Positions 1-10,349 of a stretch of 64,000 nt of DNA are shown here, one piece after another (position 1 is the first letter of the stretch; each line of letters begins with the position of its first letter). Both the position numbers and the translations under genes were made by a program. The notes beneath the pieces were generated by a model that had not been told where the DNA came from, ran no database searches, and saw nothing but the letters and a program-made list of their open reading frames with translations. The stretch comes from Mesorhizobium tamadayense (lineage in GTDB: Bacteria; Pseudomonadota; Alphaproteobacteria; Rhizobiales; Rhizobiaceae): NCBI RefSeq assembly GCF_003863365.1, contig NZ_RQXT01000015.1, forward strand, positions 57,346 through 121,345. Reading direction: 5' to 3'.

Positions 1-681
1 TTCATCAAGCGTTGGTAAGACGGGAGAGCCACGCGCAAGCCGCTCAGCCGTATCGAGCAAGACCGATGCTAGCTTCGGCGCAATGGTGCGTTCCGCTGGC
101 GAGAGCCGGAGGTTGCGCGATGATAGCGCAAGACCATCGGCTTCGCGGACTGTCGGATAGGGGACAATGGTAATCGGAATATCCAGGTCCTGGACCATGC
201 GCCTGACAAGCTGCAGCTGCTGGAAGTCCTTCTCGCCAAAAAAGGCGAAGTCAGCGCTGGTCTGCAGCAAGAGCTTGGCCACGACCGTCGCCACGCCATC
301 GAAATGGCCGGGCCGAAACGCGCCGCACAGGCCTTCGCTGATGGCGGATACCGAAACCGTCGTGGCGAAGTCCGCCGAATACATCTCCTCTGCATCCGGC
401 ACATAGAGCAGATGCGCTCCCAGCGGCACGAGCTTGGCAGCGTCTTCGTTTTCCGTCCGTGGATAGGCGGCAAGGTCGGCGGCATTGTTGAACTGCTTGG
501 GGTTGACGAACAGGGTCACGACCACCCGCTCGGCTCTCTCAAGCGCGGCGCGCACGAGGCTCAGATGCCCCTCGTGCAAGGCCCCCATGGTCGGAACAAC
601 GGCGATACTGGCGCCTGAGCGACGCCATCCGGCAACAACAGTGCGGAGCTCGGCAACGGTTCGAACGATGGGCACGCTCAT
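1..681 (-). CDS. panC: Pantothenate synthetase, 3' end beyond the window
   Basis: PanC joins pantoate and beta-alanine with ATP to make pantothenate in the cytoplasm. About 227 residues are visible, starting [12 protein letters not shown]. The nucleotide-binding [12 protein letters not shown] motif lies near residue 30, followed by [16 protein letters not shown] and FGEKDFQQL, all typical of the family. The frame is open from the ATG to the window edge. The ATG overlaps the panB stop as ATGA, so the two genes were one operon. The usual length is about 280-300 residues, so the last part is missing only because the window ends. Identification is firm; whether the remainder is intact cannot be seen. 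Confidence 0.9.
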   Translation of the reverse strand, partial: MSVPIVRTVAELRTVVAGWRRSGASIAVVPTMGALHEGHLSLVRAALERAERVVVTLFVNPKQFNNAADLAAYPRTENEDAAKLVPLGAHLLYVPDAEEMYSADFATTVSVSAISEGLCGAFRPGHFDGVATVVAKLLLQTSADFAFFGEKDFQQLQLVRRMVQDLDIPITIVPYPTVREADGLALSSRNLRLSPAERTIAPKLASVLLDTAERLARGSPVLPTLDE

Positions 682-1504
682 GCGACGTCTCCGGCCTTCG
701 ACGCGTTGGCGAAGAGATGTTTGACCGCCGGAAAGCTCCGCTCCCTCACATCGGCGGCGTAAGCGGTAATCGCCGCCTCGACCTGGTCACCGAACTCGGC
801 GTAGCGCTTGACGAATTTCGGCCGGAAAGAGGTGAAGAGCCCGAGCATATCGTCGCTCACCAGAATCTGGCCGTCGCGGGCTGGTAAGGCGCCGATGCCG
901 ATGGTGGGGATGGTGATCTCCGCGGTTATCTGCCGCGCAAGCTGTTCTGGTATCTTTTCGAACACTGCGGAAAAGGCGCCGGCCTCCGCGACCGCGATTG
1001 CATCGCGCCTGATCCACTCGGCATCGTCTCCCCGCCCCTGGACCCGGTAGCCCCCGAAAGTGTTGATCGCCTGCGGCGTCAGGCCGATATGGGCCATGAC
1101 AGGCACGCTGCGGGCGACGAGGAATCGGATGGTCTCGGCCATGATCTCGCCGCCCTCGAGCTTCACCACTGCACAACCGGTCTCCGCCATCAGGCGCGCA
1201 GCGTTGCGGAACGCTTGCTCGGGGCTTTCCTCATAGGAGCCGAACGGCAGGTCGAGGACCATCAGCGCCTGCTCCGCGGCGCACGGCCTGGCCGTGCATG
1301 ATCATCATGTCGAGGGCGACGCCCGGCGCCGACGACAGGCCGTGCGGTACCATACCGACGCTGTCGCCGACGAGAATGATAATGTCGATTGACCAGCCTC
1401 GCGACCGGCGTGGTGTAGGCCCTCAGGCAGACGAGTGGGATCTGGCCCTTCCATACGCGAATATCCGGAGGTTTAATTTCCTTTGGATCATCAATTGCGC
1501 TCAC
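678..1504 (-). pseudogene. panB: 3-methyl-2-oxobutanoate hydroxymethyltransferase, frameshifted
   Basis: PanB makes ketopantoate, the first committed step to pantothenate. The C-terminal two thirds (from [14 protein letters not shown] at 1262) is a clean single frame. The N-terminal part starts at 1504 (MSAIDDPKEIKPPDIRVWKG) and is in frame only to about ARLVN. The next conserved block, [16 protein letters not shown], is in another frame, and a second shift just before 1262 restores the downstream frame. At least two indels therefore separate three family-matching blocks. Unless these are sequence errors, no full-length enzyme is made. A shorter protein from the internal ATG at 1262 would lack the first conserved metal and substrate region. 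It is coupled to panC by a 4-base overlap. Confidence 0.8.
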
Positions 1505-1677
1505 CCACTCCTCCTTCCCTAGCGTTACCCGCCGCGGGTGTCGCGTTTCGCATATTTTTGTGCAAGTGCGAAGAGCTAAAAATCGGCGCGCAGATCTGCG
1601 GTGTTGACGTGCGGCGAGCCACGATTACACTAAATCGATTAAAGCGCGCCGAGCTGGGGCCAACCACTTTCGCGAAC

Positions 1678-2646
1678 ATGCATCATCAGGCAAAAGGAAC
1701 CAGGAAAGACAGAGTTGCCATCAAGGCCGACGAAGCCAAAGTGGACTTGATCGCTGTTGTCGTTGCGGTCAATGACATTGAACCCTGTGTCCTGACAATC
1801 GGGCAGGCAGACATCCTGCCTTCTGGTCCATTTGTGCTCGAGCACCGATCGCTGCAATCCGGTTTGAGGGGTTGGGTCGAGCAGCAGACCGGCCACCCGC
1901 TGGGGTACATCGAGCAACTTTACACCTTCGCCGATCGGGATCGCATCGGTGCCGAGCGCCAGCAGCGCGCCATCTCCATCAGCTATCTCGCATTGACTCG
2001 CAAGGAACAGGCCTCGGGCTCGTCCAAGTGCGGCTGGCAAAGTTGGTATGACTATTTTCCATGGGAGGATCACCGCTCCGGTGCGCCTCCGGTGGTGCTG
2101 GATGTTCTGCGACGGCGCTTGATGGAATGGGCAGACGCAGCCGGCGACGCGGCCAAGCGACGCGAACGCCAGCAGAGGGCGGCGATAGCCTTCGGTTTCG
2201 ACGACCGCCGTTGGAATGAGGAGCTCACGCTTCAACGCTATGAGTTGCTCTACGAAGCACGCCTGGTCGAAGAGGCTAGTGGCGGGCAGGATGAGGCTCC
2301 GCCTGCAGCCGTGTCTGGCAAGGCAATGGTTGCTGATCACCGCCGCATCCTGGCGACAGGGGTTGCGCGGCTACGTTCGAAGATCAAATACCGGCCAGTC
2401 GTATTCGAGCTTATGCGACCGACTTTCACGCTGCTCCAGTTGCAGCGAACCGTGGAAGCTTTGGCTGGCAGGCTGCTCAACAAGCCGAATTTCCGCAGGC
2501 TTGTTGAGCAGCAGGAGCTTGTCGAGGAAACCGGCGACACTTCCGTTGACACCGGGGGGCGACCTGCAAAGCTCTATCGTTTCCGCCATGCAGTCCTCGA
2601 TGAAAGGGCTATTGCTGGGACGAAATTGCCGCTGGCGCGGGCTTGA
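1678..2646 (+). CDS. nadQ: NadQ-type (Nudix-like plus winged helix) regulator of NAD synthesis
   Basis: This 322-residue protein resembles the NadQ/NrtR-like group of regulators, which pair a Nudix-like ligand domain with a C-terminal winged helix and sit beside nadABC in alphaproteobacteria. The N-terminal half (VDLIAVVVAVND, later LRGWVEQQTGHPLGYIEQLYTFADRDR) looks like a Nudix fold without a complete catalytic Nudix box. The C-terminal part (RPVVFELMRPTFTLLQLQRTVEAL and RRLVEQQELVEETG) looks like the winged helix. The ATG at 1678 gives the family length; the frame is open further upstream but that extension has no family character. It ends 63 bases before nadA, with repeated candidate operators between. 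Its role as nadA operon repressor is inferred from family and position. Confidence 0.75.
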   Translation: MHHQAKGTRKDRVAIKADEAKVDLIAVVVAVNDIEPCVLTIGQADILPSGPFVLEHRSLQSGLRGWVEQQTGHPLGYIEQLYTFADRDRIGAERQQRAISISYLALTRKEQASGSSKCGWQSWYDYFPWEDHRSGAPPVVLDVLRRRLMEWADAAGDAAKRRERQQRAAIAFGFDDRRWNEELTLQRYELLYEARLVEEASGGQDEAPPAAVSGKAMVADHRRILATGVARLRSKIKYRPVVFELMRPTFTLLQLQRTVEALAGRLLNKPNFRRLVEQQELVEETGDTSVDTGGRPAKLYRFRHAVLDERAIAGTKLPLARA

Positions 2647-2709
2647 CAACCTTATAGTCAAGGTAGACATATTCCCTTATTGTCAGATCGAATATAATCG
2701 GAGGGGCTG
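2643..2709 (+). promoter_or_regulatory. nadA promoter region with two direct repeats (candidate NadQ sites)
   Basis: A TTGACA hexamer at 2643-2648 could be a -35 element, with only weak -10 candidates around 2666-2672. CTTATAGTCA at 2651-2660 and CTTATTGTCA at 2676-2685 are direct repeats differing at one base and offset by 25 bases. They would lie over or just after the promoter, as expected for a repressor. A GGAGG ribosome site precedes the nadA ATG. Binding by the adjacent NadQ-like protein is inference. Confidence 0.45.
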
Positions 2710-3678
2710 ATGACTGGGGCTACCGCCGCCGCCCTGTACGAGCGCGTTCGGCGGGTGATACCGCCCGTCGAATGGCCGACTTTCGTCGAAGATATCGAAG
2801 CCATCCTTGCCCTGAAGCGCGAGCGCAACGCCATCATCCTGGCGCACAACTATCAGACGCCCGAGATCTTCCATTGCGTGGCCGACATCGTCGGCGACAG
2901 CTTGGCACTGGCTCGCAAGGCTGTGACGGCCGAGGCACAAATCATCGTGCTTGCCGGCGTTTATTTCATGGCAGAGACCGCGAAGCTGCTTAATCCGAAC
3001 AAGACGGTGCTCATCCCAGACCTGGGTGCCGGCTGCTCGCTGGCCGACTCGATCACGGCACAAGACGTGCGGCTGATGCGACAGCGCTATCCGGAGATCC
3101 CGGTTGTCACCTACGTTAATACGTCCGCCGCCGTGAAGGCCGAATCTGACATTTGCTGCACCTCGGGCAACGCCAAGGCGGTGGTGGAATCGCTTGGCGT
3201 GCCGCGCGTGATCATGCTGCCTGATGAATATTTGGCGAAGAACGTCTCCGCCGAGACGAACGTCGGGATCATCGCCTGGAAGGGTCATTGCGAGGTGCAT
3301 GAGCGATTCACTCCGGCCGACATTCGCGAACTGCGTGCTGCACATCCAGGTGTCGTCGTGCTCGCCCATCCCGAATGTCCGCCCGACGTTGTCATAGAGG
3401 CGGATTTCTCGGGGTCGACCGCCGCCATGTCGGATTATGTCGAGCGGGAGAAACCGCCGCGTGTGGTGTTGATGACGGAATGTTCAATGAGCGACAACGT
3501 CGCGGTCGCGCATCCCGACGTCGAGTTCGTTCGCCCCTGCAACCTTTGCCCGCATATGAAGAGCATCACGCTCGCCAACATTCGCTCCGCGCTCGAGGAG
3601 AACCGGCACGAGGTCCGGATCGATCCGAGGATTGCCGGTCCCGCCCGCCGGGCGGTCGAGCGCATGCTTTCCATATGA
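2710..3678 (+). CDS. nadA: Quinolinate synthase A
   Basis: NadA condenses iminoaspartate with dihydroxyacetone phosphate to quinolinate, using an oxygen-sensitive 4Fe-4S cluster. The 322 residues match the family length. Visible marks are [11 protein letters not shown] near residue 43, [10 protein letters not shown] near 62, the cluster cysteine region [10 protein letters not shown] (C109), [10 protein letters not shown] (C194), and PCNLCPHMK (C277/C280). GGAGG lies just upstream of the ATG. Its last bases overlap the nadB start (ATGA), so nadA, nadB and nadC are translated as one operon. The neighbouring NadQ-like gene suggests repression when NAD is plentiful. Confidence 0.96.
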   Translation: MTGATAAALYERVRRVIPPVEWPTFVEDIEAILALKRERNAIILAHNYQTPEIFHCVADIVGDSLALARKAVTAEAQIIVLAGVYFMAETAKLLNPNKTVLIPDLGAGCSLADSITAQDVRLMRQRYPEIPVVTYVNTSAAVKAESDICCTSGNAKAVVESLGVPRVIMLPDEYLAKNVSAETNVGIIAWKGHCEVHERFTPADIRELRAAHPGVVVLAHPECPPDVVIEADFSGSTAAMSDYVEREKPPRVVLMTECSMSDNVAVAHPDVEFVRPCNLCPHMKSITLANIRSALEENRHEVRIDPRIAGPARRAVERMLSI

Positions 3679-5216
3679 GCCTCGACGTTCACGACATCGC
3701 CGGGGCACCGGTCGTCATCGGCGCCGGCATCGCCGGTCTGATGACAGCGCTTTTTCTGGCGCCGGAACCGGTTGTGCTTGTGTGCAATACGCCGCTTGGA
3801 ACCGGAGCCTGCAGTGAGCTCGCCCAGGGCGGCCTTGCGGCAAGTCTCGGCGAGGACGACGACCCCGGATTTCACCTTTGCGACACACTCGCGGCCGGCG
3901 ACGGGCTCTGCGACGAGGCGACGGTGCGGCGGGTGGTCCGAGCTGCACCCGAAGCGGTTAAGACTCTTGAGCGATTCGGCGTCGCATTCGACCGCTACCC
4001 TGACGGCGCGTTACGGCTCGGGCTAGAGGCGGCGCACTCGCAAAGGCGGATCGTGCATGCCGCTGGCGACGCCACCGGTCGCGAGCTGGTCCGCGCACTC
4101 ATCGCCGCGGTGCGGCGTACAGCCTCGATCACCATCCTCGAAAACATGGAGGCTCGCCGGCTGATCGTGGATGACGGGTCGATTATCGCTGTGGTCGCGG
4201 CCGGGCGCGCTCGGGCAATCGCCCTGCCCACGCGCCGCGCGGTGCTGGCGAGCGGCGGCATGGGCGGGCTGTTTTGCGATACGACAAACCCGCCTGGCTC
4301 ATGTGGACACGGGCTAGCGCTCGCCGCCTGGGCCGGGGCGGAGTTCGCCGACTTGGAATTCGTACAGTTCCATCCGACCGCCCTCGATGGTCCGTGCCGG
4401 CCGATGCCGCTGGTGAGCGAAGCTGTGCGCGGCGAAGGCGCGGTGCTCATCGATGAGCGAGGACAGCGCTTCCTCGCTGAAACGCCTGGCGGCGAGCTTG
4501 CGTCTCGCGACGTGGTTGCGCGCGCGGTTTGGCACCAGCTTGCGGTCGGACGCCGCGTGTTCCTGGATGCGCGACAATGTCTCGGCCCGAGATTCGACAA
4601 GCGCTTTCCGCGCATCGCCGAATTGTGCCGGGGCGCAGGCATCGATCCCGCGACCGACCCGATCCCCGTGCGCCCGGCGGCACATTATCACATGGGCGGC
4701 ATTGCCGTAGACGCCGCCGGTCGCAGCTCAGTCGATGGATTGTGGGCCTGCGGCGAGGTCGCATGTACCGGCCTGCACGGCGCCAACCGCCTCGCCAGCA
4801 ACTCGCTCACCGAAGCGGCAGTCACCGCGAGCTGGGTTGCTGAAAGCGTTGCGGGCGCATCGCATACCCGGCGACGGCGCAAATGCTCCACGCTCGTGCC
4901 TCCACGGCCAGACGCTTCCGGCATCCGCCCGGTCGTCTCCGCCGCACTCGGCATCATCCGTGACGGGGAGACGATGCGCGAAGCGGTGGCGACCCTGCTG
5001 CCGATCGCAACTCACAACAGCGCTGGGTCTGGACCGGCTTTGGTCTCACTGATGATCGCGATCGCGGCCCTGCGGCGGGAAGAGAGCCGCGGTGCGCACT
5101 GTCGATCCGATTTCCCCGGGCGCGATGCAGACGCGCGCACGTCGCGGCTGACACGGCACAGCGCAATGCAGGCCGCCGCCGCACTGAGTTGTCGGGCACC
5201 GATAGGGAGCACCTGA
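3675..5216 (+). CDS. nadB: L-aspartate oxidase
   Basis: NadB oxidises L-aspartate to iminoaspartate with FAD and passes it to NadA. The 513-residue product begins [21 protein letters not shown], giving the Rossmann FAD motif within the first 25 residues. [24 protein letters not shown], the substrate-site VQFHPTAL and the C-terminal [15 protein letters not shown] are family hallmarks. The ATG at 3675 was chosen because it overlaps the nadA stop and gives the normal N-terminus; the open frame further upstream is nadA in another frame. The tail keeps an [10 protein letters not shown] motif, so the gene looks complete. Confidence 0.95.
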   Translation: MSLDVHDIAGAPVVIGAGIAGLMTALFLAPEPVVLVCNTPLGTGACSELAQGGLAASLGEDDDPGFHLCDTLAAGDGLCDEATVRRVVRAAPEAVKTLERFGVAFDRYPDGALRLGLEAAHSQRRIVHAAGDATGRELVRALIAAVRRTASITILENMEARRLIVDDGSIIAVVAAGRARAIALPTRRAVLASGGMGGLFCDTTNPPGSCGHGLALAAWAGAEFADLEFVQFHPTALDGPCRPMPLVSEAVRGEGAVLIDERGQRFLAETPGGELASRDVVARAVWHQLAVGRRVFLDARQCLGPRFDKRFPRIAELCRGAGIDPATDPIPVRPAAHYHMGGIAVDAAGRSSVDGLWACGEVACTGLHGANRLASNSLTEAAVTASWVAESVAGASHTRRRRKCSTLVPPRPDASGIRPVVSAALGIIRDGETMREAVATLLPIATHNSAGSGPALVSLMIAIAALRREESRGAHCRSDFPGRDADARTSRLTRHSAMQAAAALSCRAPIGST

Positions 5217-5217
5217 T

Positions 5218-6099
5218 ATGATTTCGTTCTCACCCCTTCCCTCGACCCTGATCGAACCGATCGTGCGCGGTGCCCTTCTCGAAGACCTGGGCAGATGCGG
5301 CGACCTGACCAGCGACGCAGTGATCCCCCATGATTGCACGGCCACGTTGGTGATCAAATCGCGACAGGCGGGTATTGTTGCCGGGCTCGATCTGGTCGCG
5401 TACGCCTTCCTGCTCGTCGAGCCTGAGATCGACATGGAGATCTGGCGCCCTGACGGCAGCGATGTCGGGGCGGGTGAGACCATCGCGAAGCTGTGCGGGC
5501 CGGCGCGGGGCCTGCTCACGGGCGAGCGCACGGCGCTCAATTTCCTGTGCCGCCTGAGCGGCATTGCCACTGCCACAGCGGCAATGGTCGAGGCCGTACG
5601 TGGCCACAAGGCGAGGATCGTGTGCACACGAAAGACGACGCCCGGCCTGCGCGCGTTGGAGAAATACGCCGTACGCGTCGGTGGCGGTGCCAATCACCGC
5701 TTCGGGCTCGATGACGGCGTGCTCATCAAGGACAACCACATCGCGATCGCCGGCGACATTCGCACCGCGATAGAGCGGGCGCGCGCCGCCGCGGGCCACA
5801 TGGTGAAAATCGAGGTCGAGGTCGACTCGCTGGAACAGCTCGATGTCGCGCTCACGGTTGGAGTCGACGCGGTGCTGCTGGACAATATGTCGATCGAGGA
5901 TCTTGCCCGCGCCGTGGCAATAGTCGGCGGCCGTACAATCACCGAGGCTTCCGGTCGGGTGACACCGAAAACGGCTCCGGTGATTGCGGCGACCGGTGTC
6001 GACCTCATCTCCATGGGGTGGCTGACACACAGCGCGCCGATCCTCGATATCGGCCTGGACATTCCGGCTCACGGAAACATCGGCACTCGGTTGAACTGA
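5218..6099 (+). CDS. nadC: Quinolinate phosphoribosyltransferase (nicotinate-nucleotide pyrophosphorylase)
   Basis: NadC converts quinolinate and PRPP to nicotinate mononucleotide, the last step specific to de novo NAD synthesis. The 293-residue protein has the usual order: EDLGRCGDLTSD near the start, GERTALNFLCRLSGIAT, the TRKTTPGLRALEKYAVRVGGG block, HRFGLDDGVLIKDNH, VEVDSLEQL, and a final EASGRVTPKT...DLISMGWLTHSAP. It starts one base after the nadB stop. The gene is complete and closes the nad part of the cluster; bio genes follow after about 200 bases. Confidence 0.95.
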   Translation: MISFSPLPSTLIEPIVRGALLEDLGRCGDLTSDAVIPHDCTATLVIKSRQAGIVAGLDLVAYAFLLVEPEIDMEIWRPDGSDVGAGETIAKLCGPARGLLTGERTALNFLCRLSGIATATAAMVEAVRGHKARIVCTRKTTPGLRALEKYAVRVGGGANHRFGLDDGVLIKDNHIAIAGDIRTAIERARAAAGHMVKIEVEVDSLEQLDVALTVGVDAVLLDNMSIEDLARAVAIVGGRTITEASGRVTPKTAPVIAATGVDLISMGWLTHSAPILDIGLDIPAHGNIGTRLN

Positions 6100-6305
6100 T
6101 GGAGACGGAATGAAGAGCAATGAAGTCCGGTGCTGCGCGCCGACGCAGGAAGGTGTGCAAGCGAGCCTGTACCCCATGAAGATGCATCCTTCAACGACTT
6201 GCGGTCCAGGCGCATCGCGCTGATCGAGGGGTCATCGCAGACCAAGGCTCGCCGGTCGACAGACTCCTGCGCACGCTCGCGGACCAGTAACAAAGGCTTT
6301 TGACG
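6100..6305. other. nadC-bioB spacer with possible gene remnant
   Basis: Two short readings end in this spacer, one finishing DQGSPVDRLLRTLADQ just before bioB, which looks like the tail of a lost gene. I see no BioR-type TTATnnATAA site and no convincing hexamer pair, so read-through from nad transcription is plausible. Confidence 0.3.
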
Positions 6306-7310
6306 ATGACGATTGAATTGAACGCGGACTCCGACGTGAACCTGCCCCTGATCGACGGAGCGCTACCCCGGTGGAACCGCAAAGAGGCCGAGGCTATCCA
6401 CGGCATGCCGTTCAATGACCTGCTCTTCCTGGCTCAGACGATCCACCGCCAGAACTTCGATCGAAACCGGGTGCAGCTGTCGCATCTGCTCAGCATCAAG
6501 ACGGGCGGCTGCCCCGAGGATTGCGGCTATTGCAGCCAGTCTGCGCACTATGAAACGGGCCTAAAAGCGTCGAAGCTGATGGAGGTGCAGCGCGTCATTG
6601 CCGAAGCGACCAAGGCGCGTTACGCCGGCGCCACCCGCTATTGCATGGGTGCCGCCTGGCGCGGTCCGAAGGAGCGTGACATGGGCGCCGTGGTCGCCAT
6701 GATCGAGGGCGTCAAGGCGCTCGGCATGGAGACCTGCATGACGCTCGGCATGCTCGATTTTGGCCAGGCGCAACGCCTAAAGGCGGCAGGCCTCGACTAC
6801 TACAACCATAACATCGACACCTCCGAGCGCTATTACGGCGAGGTTGTCTCGACCCGTAGCTTTGCCAACCGGCTGGAAACGCTTGGCCACGTGCGCGAGG
6901 TTGGCATGAAGGTGTGCTGCGGCGGCATTGTCGGGATGGGAGAGGAAAAGGCTGACCGCATCGACATGCTGGTCACGCTCGCCAACCTGCCCGAGCCGCC
7001 GGAAAGTGTGCCGATCAACATGCTGATCCCCATCAAGGGCACGCCGCTTGCCGAGGCCGAACCCATCGATCCGATCGACTTCGTCCGCACCATTGCACTG
7101 GCCCGCATCATGATGCCGAAATCCTATGTGAGGCTGTCCGCCGGCAGGACGGCGATGAGCGACGAGATGCAGGCGCTGTGCTTTTTTGCAGGCGCCAACT
7201 CGATTTTTGTCGGCGACACGCTGCTGACGGCGGACAATCCGGGCGAGGACAAGGATACCCTTCTGTTCCGGCGTCTCGGCATCGAGCCGATGCAACGCGG
7301 GGCGAAATGA
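6306..7310 (+). CDS. bioB: Biotin synthase
   Basis: BioB is a radical-SAM enzyme that inserts sulfur into dethiobiotin. The 334 residues carry the SAM-cluster motif CPEDCGYC (C69, C73, C76), the [10 protein letters not shown] block, [14 protein letters not shown] and the C-terminal RLSAGR, which contains the family's conserved arginine, then [19 protein letters not shown] two codons upstream also keeps the frame open, but the ATG at 6306 is the better start. bioF overlaps its stop. It heads a bioB-F-D-A-Z run in which every junction overlaps by four bases. Confidence 0.96.
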   Translation: MTIELNADSDVNLPLIDGALPRWNRKEAEAIHGMPFNDLLFLAQTIHRQNFDRNRVQLSHLLSIKTGGCPEDCGYCSQSAHYETGLKASKLMEVQRVIAEATKARYAGATRYCMGAAWRGPKERDMGAVVAMIEGVKALGMETCMTLGMLDFGQAQRLKAAGLDYYNHNIDTSERYYGEVVSTRSFANRLETLGHVREVGMKVCCGGIVGMGEEKADRIDMLVTLANLPEPPESVPINMLIPIKGTPLAEAEPIDPIDFVRTIALARIMMPKSYVRLSAGRTAMSDEMQALCFFAGANSIFVGDTLLTADNPGEDKDTLLFRRLGIEPMQRGAK

Positions 7311-8452
7311 ACGAGCCACCACTTGCCCGCTATGAGGCGACCTTGCAGGGACTGGCGCGCAAGGACCGGCTGCGGACGCTTGCGCCGCGCGCCGGGCTCG
7401 ACTTCTCGTCCAATGACTATCTCGGGCTTGCTGCCTCCAGGAGACTTGGCGATGCGGTAGCCGCGGCCATCGCGCGCGGCACGCCGGTTGGCGCCACCGG
7501 CTCGCGGCTTCTGCGCGGCAACGCGCCGGAACATGAGGCGCTGGAGGCAGACGCGGCGGCGTTCTTCGGGGCCGAACGCGCGCTGTTGTTCGGCAGCGGC
7601 TACATCGCCAACTTCGCCCTGCTGACCGCTCTGCCGCAGAAGGGCGACCTTTTGATCCTCGACGAGCTCGCCCATGCCAGCATGCATGAGGGGGCACAGG
7701 CCGGACGCGCCGCGTTCAAGCTGGCTGCCCACAACGACGTCGATGCTGTCGAGGATGCGATCACGCGCTGGCGCGCCGAAGGCGGCATGGGGCGCGTGTG
7801 GATCGCGGTCGAAAGCCTTTACAGCATGGATGGCGATTGCGCGCCGATAGACAGCCTGGTCGCGCTAGCCGACCGGCACGAGGCATTCATCGTCGTCGAC
7901 GAGGCGCATGCCACCGGCGTGTGGGGGCCGCACGGCCGGGGACTGGCCGCCGCGTACGAAGGCCGCGACAATATCATCGCGCTCCACACATGCGGCAAGG
8001 CGCTCGGCGCCTCGGGTGCGGTCGTCACCGGAGCGCGAACGTTGTGCGACTATCTCGTCAACCGTTGCCGGCCATTCATCTACGCCACCGCGCCATCGCC
8101 GCTGATGGCGGTCGCGGCGCGCGAAGCGCTGACTATTGTGTCCAACGAGCCGATGCGCCGTGTCCAGTTGCATGAGCGCATCGGCTTCGCGGGCCGCCAA
8201 TTGGCTGAGCGCTGCGACGCGAAGCCCAGCCGTTCGCAGATCCAGCCGTTTGTCATTGGCAACGTTGGGCGCACCATGGCGGCGGCGGCGGCACTGCAGG
8301 CGCGCGGCTTCGACGTTCGCGGCATTCGTCCGCCGACCGTGCCCGAGGGCACATCGCGCCTGCGCATTTCGCTGACGCTCAACGTCGACGAAGCCGAAAT
8401 TGTCGCCATGATCGAGGCGCTGGCCGAGGAATGGGAGCGCGCCAAGGCATGA
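7307..8452 (+). CDS. bioF: 8-amino-7-oxononanoate synthase
   Basis: BioF is a PLP enzyme that condenses pimeloyl-ACP (or -CoA) with L-alanine. The 381-residue protein begins [16 protein letters not shown]. It has [12 protein letters not shown] near residue 30, [41 protein letters not shown] and the PLP-lysine region [12 protein letters not shown]. The ATG overlaps the bioB stop; the open frame upstream is bioB read in another frame. The length is normal and there is no sign of damage. Confidence 0.95.
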   Translation: MNEPPLARYEATLQGLARKDRLRTLAPRAGLDFSSNDYLGLAASRRLGDAVAAAIARGTPVGATGSRLLRGNAPEHEALEADAAAFFGAERALLFGSGYIANFALLTALPQKGDLLILDELAHASMHEGAQAGRAAFKLAAHNDVDAVEDAITRWRAEGGMGRVWIAVESLYSMDGDCAPIDSLVALADRHEAFIVVDEAHATGVWGPHGRGLAAAYEGRDNIIALHTCGKALGASGAVVTGARTLCDYLVNRCRPFIYATAPSPLMAVAAREALTIVSNEPMRRVQLHERIGFAGRQLAERCDAKPSRSQIQPFVIGNVGRTMAAAAALQARGFDVRGIRPPTVPEGTSRLRISLTLNVDEAEIVAMIEALAEEWERAKA

Positions 8453-9087
8453 GCAGGACCTTCGTCGTCACTGGTACGGATACCGGTATCGGCAAGACTG
8501 TGTTCGCAGCCGGCCTGACCGGCCTGCTCGACGGTATTTACTGGAAGCCGGTGCAATCGGGCATCCGGGAAGAGACCGACAGCGAGGTTGTCTCCCTGCT
8601 CGCCGGACTGCCCCTCGATCGGGTATTGCCGGAAGCCTGGCGCCTCAACGAGCCGCTCTCGCCGCACCGCGCCGCTGAGTTGGACGGGGTGGAAATCGAC
8701 GTTCAGACCCTCACACTGCCCACGACCGACCGGCCGCTCGTCGTGGAGGGCGCCGGCGGGCTGATGGTGCCGATCAACAGGCGCGCGCTCTACATCGACG
8801 TCTTCGCGCAATGGCGTGCGCCAGTGGTGCTCTGCGCCCGCACGGCGCTCGGCACCATCAACCACACGCTGCTCTCAATTGAGGCACTGCGCGCCCGCTC
8901 CATACCGTTGCTCGGCATCGCGTTCATCGGCGACAGGATGGTCGATACGCAAAGGACGATCGCCGAAATGGGCAAGGTGCGCGTACTTGGTCGTCTGCCG
9001 CGTCTCAATCCATTGTCGCCCGGAACGCTTTCCGCAGCCATGCAGGCTTCATTCAACGTCGCCGATTTCAGGGGAATCCGCGCATGA
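8449..9087 (+). CDS. bioD: Dethiobiotin synthetase
   Basis: BioD closes the ureido ring of dethiobiotin using ATP and CO2. The 212-residue product starts [22 protein letters not shown], which holds the P-loop GTDTGIGKT within the first 18 residues. YWKPVQSG and [12 protein letters not shown] are the other family motifs. The start at 8449 overlaps the bioF stop; a slightly earlier in-frame ATG lies inside bioF and is unlikely. Confidence 0.94.
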   Translation: MSRTFVVTGTDTGIGKTVFAAGLTGLLDGIYWKPVQSGIREETDSEVVSLLAGLPLDRVLPEAWRLNEPLSPHRAAELDGVEIDVQTLTLPTTDRPLVVEGAGGLMVPINRRALYIDVFAQWRAPVVLCARTALGTINHTLLSIEALRARSIPLLGIAFIGDRMVDTQRTIAEMGKVRVLGRLPRLNPLSPGTLSAAMQASFNVADFRGIRA

Positions 9088-10349
9088 GCCGCTCCGCTGT
9101 TTGGCATCCATTCACCCAGCACGCGCTCGAGCCGGCGATGCCTGAAATCGTGCTGACTGAAGGCGCCTATCTCCACAAGGCCGACGGCTCCCGCATCCTG
9201 GACGCCATTTCCTCCTGGTGGGTCGTCACCCATGGCCACCGCCATCCCCGCATCATGAAGGCCATCGAGACGACCGCGTCGAGCCTCGACCAGATCATCT
9301 TCGCTGGCTTCACCCACGAGCCGGCCCAAAGGCTGGCCGAAGCGCTTGTCGGCCTCGCTCCCTCCGGTCTCGACCGGGTGTTCTATTCCGACAGCGGCTC
9401 GACCTCGGTCGAAGTCGCGCTGAAGATGGCGCTCGGCTATTTCCGCAACATCGGGGCGCCGCGTTCGCGCATCGTCGTCATGGAGCACAGCTACCATGGC
9501 GACACGATCGGCACGATGAGCGTCGGCGCCCGCGGCGTGTTCAACGCCGCCTACGAACCCTTGCTGTTCGAAGTCGACACCATCCCCTTCCCGGCCGCCG
9601 GGCGCGAGCAGGAGACGCTGGATCGGTTCGAGGCCGTCAGCCGCGACCGGCGCGCCGCCGCCCTGATCGTCGAGCCGCTCGTGCTCGGCGCCGGCGGCAT
9701 GCTGATGTATCCGGCCTGGGTTCTCACCGAATTGAAGAGGATCGCCGAGGCCTCCGGCACGCTCTTGATCGCCGATGAGGTGATGACCGGCTGGGGGCGT
9801 ACCGGAACCATGTTCGCCTGCGAGCAGGCCTCCATTTCTCCGGACATCCTGTGCACCTCGAAAGGCCTGACCGGTGGCGTCATCCCGCTGGCTGCCACGC
9901 TCGCCACCGATGCCATCTTCCAGGCCCATTATTCCGAGGACCGGAAGAAGACGTTTTTCCACTCGAGCTCTTACACCGCCAATGCGATTGCTTGCGCGGC
10001 CGCACTTGCCAATGTCGAGATCTGGCAGGACGAACCGGTGGCCGAGCGGATCGCGGCCTTGAGCGCGATGCAGGCCGCCCGGCTTCGGCGCTTTGGCGAC
10101 AATGCCAACTTCACCGACTGCCGGGCGACCGGCACCATCGTGGCTCTCGACCTGCGCGCCGGCTCAGCCGGCTATCTGGCCGAGATCGGACCAAAACTGC
10201 GCACGTTCTTCCTCGACCAGGGGCTGCTTGTGCGCCCGCTTGGCAATGTCCTTTATCTTCTCCCACCCTATTGCATCACCGGAGACGAGTTGGACGGACT
10301 CTATGACGCGATCGAGGAAGCCGGCGAACGCTTCAGTTCAAGACCATGA
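9084..10349 (+). CDS. bioA: Adenosylmethionine-8-amino-7-oxononanoate aminotransferase
   Basis: BioA transfers the amino group of S-adenosylmethionine to 8-amino-7-oxononanoate with PLP. The 421 residues show [10 protein letters not shown] at the N-terminus, the substrate-site [52 protein letters not shown], the PLP-lysine segment CTSKGLTGG, and [20 protein letters not shown]. The gene is complete and overlaps bioD and bioZ by four bases each. The SAM-using type fits the rest of the operon. Confidence 0.95.
   Translation: MSRSAVWHPFTQHALEPAMPEIVLTEGAYLHKADGSRILDAISSWWVVTHGHRHPRIMKAIETTASSLDQIIFAGFTHEPAQRLAEALVGLAPSGLDRVFYSDSGSTSVEVALKMALGYFRNIGAPRSRIVVMEHSYHGDTIGTMSVGARGVFNAAYEPLLFEVDTIPFPAAGREQETLDRFEAVSRDRRAAALIVEPLVLGAGGMLMYPAWVLTELKRIAEASGTLLIADEVMTGWGRTGTMFACEQASISPDILCTSKGLTGGVIPLAATLATDAIFQAHYSEDRKKTFFHSSSYTANAIACAAALANVEIWQDEPVAERIAALSAMQAARLRRFGDNANFTDCRATGTIVALDLRAGSAGYLAEIGPKLRTFFLDQGLLVRPLGNVLYLLPPYCITGDELDGLYDAIEEAGERFSSRP

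Noticed and set aside
3375..3674. N-terminal extension of nadB
   Set aside because: This stretch is nadA in another frame; the FAD motif begins right after the ATG at 3675.
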